64,000 bases of DNA, taken from contig CM019691.1 of the NCBI GenBank assembly GCA_009760885.1, positions 27,093,314-27,157,313 of the forward strand, written 5' to 3'. Below, piece by piece: positions 58,441 to 64,000 of this stretch (positions are counted from its first letter, which is position 1; every line of letters begins with the position of its first letter). Below the pieces are notes generated by a model. The model searched no databases and had not been told where the DNA came from. It saw nothing but the letters and a program-made list of their open reading frames with translations. The position numbers and the translations under genes were made by a program. The stretch is from Achatina immaculata. Lineage: Eukaryota; Mollusca; Gastropoda; Stylommatophora; Achatinidae.

Positions 58441-59351
58441 TCTTGATTTGTGTGTGTGTTGGGGAGGGGGGGGGGGTTGGGGAGGCGGGAATGGGCGTGG
58501 AGAAGCTAGCTTGGAGCTTACTGCGAAAAAATATAGCTTTGGAGCTGGTCTGAGAGGGCAGTCGCCTATCATCTTGTGCGCCCCAGGGACATGAGGATAA
58601 TTAAGACACGCCAGCCTATCATTGTTATCTGTCACCACTATCATTGTCACGGGCCAGAAGAGCGGAGACCCGGGGGTTATCTAGCATTCGGAGCAAGATC
58701 CCACAGGGAGAGTTGTAATTTAAAGGTGATCATTGGCCAGAATTAGCTGCCACTTGCTCAGTTATCTTAAACAATGGCATAATCAATGCAGTTTTAAAAA
58801 AACGTATACATACGGTATATGTGTGTGTATATTGTTCGGCTTCTGCATTCGGTGGTTATAATCGGTTTGAATAATTGTCTTCTCTTGTCCCGCGAAATTA
58901 CCTGCCCCTGGAAAAACAAACATTGGTCTGGGAGACATTGTTCATTTCTGCGCTGGAAAGTGACGAAGATAAGGCGGAGTTATTGCGTTCTCTCCGCTGT
59001 AATGAGTATCGACGCTTACTTTGTTGGTATAATTGTTTAACTGCCGCGCGGTTCTTATCTTTACTCTATTACCTGTCACTTGGGCTCCAGGGAGGATTAA
59101 TACTGGAGGAGGGGATAAAGAGGAAGAGATATACTTTTTTTTTTAACCAGCGATTTCTGTTTCTGTGCGACGTATGTGATCGATAAGATCTGTCTGTCTG
59201 TTTGTCTGTATGTTTGTATGTCTCCATTCACTGAACCGAGCGCTTGGCTGACTACCTCTCATTTATGTATTTTAACTCCCAGTATCATTTTCTAACGGGG
59301 TTCGGAAAGGCGAAATGGACGTAAAACGAATGTCAGAGGGGCGAGTATAAC
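58441..59351. other. Intronic sequence, nothing recognised
   Basis: A G-rich tract lies at 58459-58490. The 103-codon + frame at 58875-59186 has no recognised domain. Confidence 0.45.
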
Positions 59352-59595
59352 TTGTCAGTAGATGTAAAATTAACCTAAACCTATACAGTACTTATTGTCA
59401 GTAGATGTAAAATTAACCTAAACCTATACAGTACTTATTGTCAGTAGATGTAAAATTAACCTAAACCTATACAGTACTTATTGTCAGTAGATGTAAAATT
59501 AACCTAAACCTAAACAGTACTTATTGTCAGTAGACGTAAAATTAACCTAGACTATTCAGTAATTATTGTCAGTAGACATAAAATTAACATAGACT
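59352..59595. repeat. 43-bp minisatellite, about 5.6 copies
   Basis: TTGTCAGTAGATGTAAAATT then AACCTAAACCTATACAGTAC, with 43-bp steps (59352 and 59395). The first four are nearly identical. Confidence 0.94.
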
Positions 59596-59779
59596 GACTT
59601 TAATTTCTACACCAACTTTAAAATACGGAGTTTTACGTTAAATAGATACTATATGCTAAAAAAAAAACTATTTGTAAATTTACAGTTAAAAAAAAATCAT
59701 CTTGTTTCAGATGACTAGTAGTCGGTAAAACGAACGTCGTAGAGCGAGACGTCGGAAAAAAGAGGGGGGGGGGGCAGGG

Positions 59780-59782
<3 letters not shown>

Positions 59783-59840
<58 letters not shown>
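59783..59840. repeat. (AT)n microsatellite
   Basis: 58 bp of uninterrupted AT, directly abutting the truncated LINE on its right. A G-run lies just before it (59764-59773). Confidence 0.95.
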
Positions 59841-59843
<3 letters not shown>

Positions 59844-60450
59844 TACCTTGGCAGCTACATAGACCAGGATGTTGACACTGGAAAGGAAGTTAGGATCAGA
59901 ATTGCAAAAGCAGCATCAATCTTCAAGAACCTTGAGAACATATGGAATTCAAAAGTTATAAGCACAAAAACCAAGTTAAGACTATTCAATTCAAATGTAA
60001 TATCTACCCTCATTTATGCACGTGAAAGCTGGAAAACAACTAAAGAAATAGAAAAGAAATTAGACTCTTTTGAAAACAAATGCATAAGGAAAATACTCAG
60101 CATCAAGTGGAACGAATACAAGAACAATGCAGAGATAAGACAGATGACTGAACAGCAACCAGTATCATGTGTGATCAGGAAAAGGAGATGGACATATGTT
60201 GGTCACTTGATGAGAAGAAATGATCAGAGAATCCCAAAACAAGCTATCAAGTGGAACACAACAGGCCAAAGAAAAAGAGACAGACCGCGTGAAACTCTGA
60301 AGAGGACATTGTTAAGAGAGGCCAAATTAACAGGCGTAAAATCCTTTGATGAGGTTGAAAGACTCGCCGAGGACAGGACAAATTGGCGAACTACTTTGCG
60401 AGCCTATGTGACGTTTAACGGCATGGGAAGGATATAAGATATAGTGCTAA
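59841..60450 (+). mobile_element. 5'-truncated LINE, C-terminal region intact and open
   Basis: One uninterrupted frame runs from 59841 to a stop at 60435-60437: AYLGSYIDQDVDTGKEVRIR, IWNSKVISTKTKLRLFNSN, ARESWKTTKEIEKKLDSFEN, KRRWTYVGHLMRRND, QRKRDRPRETLKRT and NWRTTLRAYVTFNG. This is the region after RT motif C in a non-LTR retrotransposon. The frame is still open, which suggests a fairly recent insertion. The 3' end is GGAAGGATATAAGATA. Same family as 45020-45200. Confidence 0.88.
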
Positions 60451-60931
60451 TGTACATTCTCCTTGACTGAATACTCGAGCTACGTTTTCACCCTTCGGCA
60501 AGTGACTGCTACGGCACTTGTCTGTAAGCGAGTGTTACGAGTATTTGAAACACGTTATTATCTTCGTTATTAACGCGTTGTTATTATCTTCGTAATTAGC
60601 GCTGCCAGTGCAGTTGTGATGTCTGCTGCCATCAGTGCAGTAAGTTGGTGACAACTGGACACGGAATTGTAATTTCTTGTTCTGGTAATCTGTGAAAGTA
60701 ATGTGCTTAGAATGGGTTCGTTAGTGGGAACCGATCGCCGAGAGTAATGCATTCTTTAGCCGTGGGTGATAACTCTTACAGGTAAAATAATTAATGGTAA
60801 ATAAAATATTATGTTAAAAATATAAGCGTAGTTCAGTATGGCTGAAAGTGAGTTGATTGTCACAAAATATTAATGTGGCCCGTTCTGTCCATTTATTACT
60901 TATTTTAGCAAGTTTAAAATTTAAGATAGGT
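60451..60931. other. Intronic sequence, nothing recognised
   Basis: Unique sequence. GTTATTATCTTCGT(T/A)ATTA occurs twice near 60555 and 60580. Confidence 0.5.
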
Positions 60932-61142
60932 ATTCAGTTAACCATAAGGATACATAATGGGAAAAAGAAAAAGAGGAAGACCAAGACGAAGATGGCTGCA
61001 AGACATCGTTGACGATCTGGAAATGAATGCAACAGCAGCAGGCCATCTTGCTCACAACCGAGAGGCCTACAGGAGTGCTGTTTGGGAGGCAAAGTTCCGC
61101 AAGGGACATGCAAATGAATGAATGAATGAATTCAGTTAACCA
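60932..61142 (+). mobile_element. Very short LINE insertion, (AATG)n tail, 13-bp TSD
   Basis: ATTCAGTTAACCA occurs at 60932-60944 and 61130-61142 around 185 bp that encode only the last part of the (AATG)n-tailed family: GKRKRGRPRRRW, NREAYRSAVWEAKF and RKGHA, then the (AATG)n tail. The same target sequence occurs without an insert at 61224-61245 in the adjoining array, which confirms the boundaries. Confidence 0.95.
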
Positions 61143-61565
61143 GAAGTCTTCTAGTGGTTCACAAAGATGCTTCTGATGGTTTACCAAGAGGGCTTCTGAT
61201 GGTTTACCAAGACGTATTTTGATGGTATTCAGTTAACCAGAAGTCTTCTAGTGGTTCACAAAGATGCTTCTGATGGTTTACCAAGATGTATTTTGATGGC
61301 TTACCAAGACGTATTCTGATGGTTAACCAAAAGGTCTTCTGATGCTATACCAAAAGGTCTTCTAATGCTTTACCAAGAGGTCTTCTGATGGTTTACCACG
61401 AGATCTTCTGATGGTTTACCAAGAGGTCTTCTGATGCTTTACCAAGACGTCTTCTGATGCTTCTTTACATAAAAGATTTCTTGTGGTACACGGAGTTCTT
61501 CAAGTAGATGAACAGGTCTTTGGATGGTACACCGAAATCCTCTGGTAGTTCATCAAATGGCATTC
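61130..61565. repeat. 23-bp minisatellite with a 97-bp higher-order start
   Basis: The core GAGGTCTTCTGATGGTTTAC repeats every 23 bp (61381 and 61404). The first part is a 97-bp higher unit beginning ATTCAGTTAACCAGAAGTC (61130 and 61227). Units decay toward 61565. Confidence 0.9.
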
Positions 61566-61759
61566 AGATAATGCATGCAGGAATCCGGATGGTTTATCGG
61601 TCATTCTTCGGGTAGAAGTTGTTTACGTGTGGAAACTGTTGGTTTTCTATCTTGTAAACTCCGAATGTCACCGATTCCACCAGTAGTTGACATTGTTTTC
61701 GAAAAAAGCTCATTTTTATCAAACAGCATATGGAGTGTTTCTGTAATTAATCTTCTTCT

Positions 61760-61925
61760 TCTTCAGCTTTCAGAGCCATTAAGTGTCATCGCTGCGGATA
61801 AAGTTCGCATCCGTCCCTCTCTGTTCCTAATCTTCTCATTCCAGTTGATGACACCAATATCTTTTTTTATCCTCTTATATGTTTTGTCTTTCCATCTTTG
61901 TCTTGGTCTACCTCTTGATAATCTG
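61760..61925 (-). mobile_element. Short 5'-truncated LINE copy with (GAA)n tail
   Basis: The + strand CTTCTTCTTCTTCAGC, CTGCGGATAAAGTTCGCAT, CCAGTTGATGACACCAATAT and CTTGGTCTACC match 57592-57760 in order, so this is a second copy of that family. No clear target duplication. Confidence 0.85.
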
Positions 61926-61954
61926 CTTACTAAATTATTTAATTATGTATGATT

Positions 61955-62665
61955 GTTATTTTGGGGCTGTTTTGATAAGTGTTGATATAGTAGTGGCAGA
62001 AAGTGAATGTAAAAGAATATCACTGAAAACAGAAGCGATGGTGGTGTCCAGAAAGAAATCTGTACCAGAATGCAACGTAAAAATCAAAGGAATAACATTA
62101 AAATAAGTGCACAGATTCAGGTATCTTTGTACAACGATAACATCAGATGGTGGCTGTACCACAGAGGTCAGAAACAGAATATGCCAGCAAATGTGGTATT
62201 TCGGAAGAAGAAATCTATTTTGTGCAGTCCATCTTTGTCAATAGATACTAGGAAAAGAGTCTTGAAATGTCATGTCGAACCAGTACTGCTATGTGAGGGC
62301 GGATCATAGTCATTAACAGAAACAGCAGCGAGGGCATTAGAGGCAGCTGAAATGTGGTTGCTACGAAGAATGTTAAGAATACCATGGACAGCTAAAATAA
62401 CACACGTATGAAGGAAAGCCAGTGAGAAACGAACCTTAATAAATACACAACGGAGGAGACAGTCTAGGTTCATTGGCAATATAATGAGAAAAGGAAGGAT
62501 AGAAAATGTCGTGACAACAGGGAAAATTGGAGCCAGGAAAGTGAAGGTAGACCAAGAGAGAAAATCTTGGATGGCTTGACAGAATGGCATGGGAGAAGCA
62601 CAACAGAACTGATGAAATGACATGAAAGATGGGAAACTCTGGACGCCTCTAGGCATGGCACATGA
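61955..62665 (+). pseudogene. LINE C-terminal half, many stops
   Basis: Frames contain LKTEAMVVSRKK, then FRYLCTTITSDGGCTTEVRN, AAEMWLLRRMLRIPWTAK, KRTLINTQRRRQSRFIGNIM, ENVVTTGKIGARK and a KDGKLWT end with (ATG)n. The order matches the region from after RT motif C to the end in a common invertebrate LINE. Stops and indels abound. The same family is at 25615-25880 (minus). Confidence 0.85.
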
Positions 62666-62971
62666 TGATGACAGATAAATTGGATATATATCATGGACAT
62701 TAAAGAAGGTAAACAAAGGAAAACAACTGAGAATGAATAGAGAATTACAGGAAATGTCACAGCTAGACAGTTAATGCAGTTTTTATACTTTCAGTAGCAC
62801 AACGACATCATGAAACTCATGTTGGTGAGAAAAATATAAAGCAAAAGTGCAAGAGAGCTACAACTAATTGAATCAGTAATGAATTGAGGGCACTGAGCCT
62901 TTTGTGTTTCTCGGCAAGATGTTCAGAGCAGAGAATCTTCGCTGTGAAGATTCTTTGTGATGAATTAGAGA
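62666..62971. other. Intronic spacer
   Basis: About 300 bp of unique sequence between the LINE and the next array. Confidence 0.5.
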
Positions 62972-63303
62972 ATGTTTACATTCTACCTTCTTCTGTCTCA
63001 GCACAGTCGACATGCCCCGCTTCTACATTCTACCTTCTTCTTTCTCAGCAAAGTCGACATGCCCCGCTTCTACATTCTACCGTCTTCTGTCTCAGCACAG
63101 TCGACATGCCCCGCTTCTACATTCTACCTTCTTCTGTCTCAGCAGAGTCGACATGCCCTGCTTCTACATTCTACCTTCTTCTGTCTCAGCAAAGTCGACA
63201 TGCCCCGCTTCTACATTCTACCTTCTTCTGTCTCAGCAGAGTCGACATGCCCTGCTTCTACATTCTACCTTCTTCTTTCTCAGCAAAGTCGACATGCCTG
63301 CTT
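62972..63303. repeat. 47-bp minisatellite, about 7 copies
   Basis: TTCTACATTCTACCTTCTTC then TGTCTCAGCACAGTCGACAT, with 47-bp steps (63006 and 63053). No + strand frame of the unit has a stop, so three overlapping frames of 108 to 141 codons appear. Confidence 0.95.
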
Positions 63304-64000
63304 CAGTAATGACATCGACGAGTTTCATTGGTCAGTAAAAGCTTGCGAACTTTCAAGAGGTGCTTGGCGGAGGAATAAATATTAGTGCTCTGTGCCAGCT
63401 GTACACTTGCACCGCTTCTTGTCGAACTACTTTCTGTTCATATTAGTGATTCTCTTCTCCCTTCCAGTGAGATTTTCGGATAATATTACGATCTTTCATT
63501 ATGGCCAACACTCTTGGCATGTCGTCTGCGTGTTAATGTTTTTCTTTATTGTCTTAAAAATCATTTTCTGTTATACTTTTATTTTTTATACATCTTCATT
63601 TTCTCCCATGCACAGGCAAAATTCTGCATTATACCTGCGTCTCAAGGACGTTTTTTTTTTCCTTCTTCTTCTTATTATTATTAAATTTTCCTGTACGTTT
63701 TTTTTTTTTTGCACTGCGAATTCAGTTTGAACAAAGTTCCCCCTCCGGATACTCCGCTAGATTTTGAACAGAACTCGACTGCGGGGAACCAGATGGAAAG
63801 ACGATCACTGGAAGATATGCCCTCTGGATGCGTCACGCCTGAACCTTTCACCCTGCTGTTTATACCGCAAACATGTGTTGTTTACCTTTAATAAGAGAAG
63901 AACAGGGCCTAGCGCCATTGACTCTGCGCTGCCTGCCAAGGGGTATGTTTTCTTACTACTTTTAAATTCACCGCTATTGAAATGAACGTCAGTTAACTGT
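63304..64000. other. Intronic sequence to the window end
   Basis: T-runs lie near 63650 and 63699. The frames at 63709-63985 overlap and match nothing I recognise. No furin exon with splice sites is visible before 64000. Confidence 0.5.

Larger units (their letters stand above)
141..64000 (+). other. Putative giant intron of the furin-like gene
   Basis: The stretch begins with a consensus donor (GTAAGT). The next conserved furin block would be the HGTRCAGE region with the catalytic His. I did not find it on the + strand, so the rest of the window is inferred to be intron of at least 63.8 kb. The content fits: decayed retrotransposons in both orientations, a DNA transposon, SINE pieces and many tandem arrays. 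A short unrecognised exon, or another gene nested in the intron, cannot be excluded by eye. Confidence 0.6.

Noticed and set aside
63709..63985. A terminal exon or small protein at the window end
   Set aside because: Two overlapping frames, no family resemblance and no convincing splice sites.

Overview
The window looks like one very large intron from an invertebrate animal genome. A mollusc, probably a gastropod, is my best inference; nothing in the sequence fixes the species. The only host-gene sequence I can defend is a 129-bp, phase-0 exon at 12-140 (+) from a furin-type proprotein convertase. It carries the catalytic-Asp block of the subtilisin/kexin domain, with AG before it and GTAAGT after it. 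I found no following furin exon on the + strand, so positions 141-64000 are most simply read as the start of a giant intron. There are no bacterial-type operons, rRNA genes, CRISPR arrays or intact protein genes.

Two kinds of DNA fill the rest. The first is tandem repeats: about 25 unrelated minisatellite arrays with periods of 19 to 74 bp, plus many microsatellites, long polypyrimidine tracts and poly-G runs. By my estimate the minisatellites alone make up about one fifth of the window. Several look young: ten indistinguishable 30-bp units lie at 44281-44580, and higher-order repeats of 176 bp and 168 bp lie inside two arrays. Nearly all the long open frames in the window are by-products of such arrays or of CT-rich tracts.

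The second is transposable elements. At least eight kinds of non-LTR retrotransposon (LINE) fragment can be separated by protein sequence and 3' tail: (AATG)n, (GA)n, (GAT)n, (GAA)n and others. Five insertions have target-site duplications that I read directly: 11882-12374 (13 bp), 29933-31354 (11 bp), 32593-34344 (15 bp), 45011-45209 (9 bp) and 60932-61142 (13 bp). All are 5'-truncated. The best preserved, 32608-34329, has all three core reverse-transcriptase motifs but is broken by a nonsense codon, a second stop and a 49-bp duplication. There is one internally deleted Tc1/mariner element with terminal inverted repeats (45211-46031), several tRNA-derived SINE pieces (one split by a LINE), a tandem pair of tRNA-like units followed by T-runs, and a three-copy dispersed repeat, two copies of which form an inverted pair.

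The best candidate for something undescribed is 51095-52406. This 1.3-kb element is GC-richer than its surroundings and is built from three kinds of internal repeat block. It interrupts a 32-bp satellite, is flanked by a 13-bp duplication and ends in (CTT)n/(GAA)n. A small hairpin recurs in four of its repeat units, including one paired (compensatory) base change.
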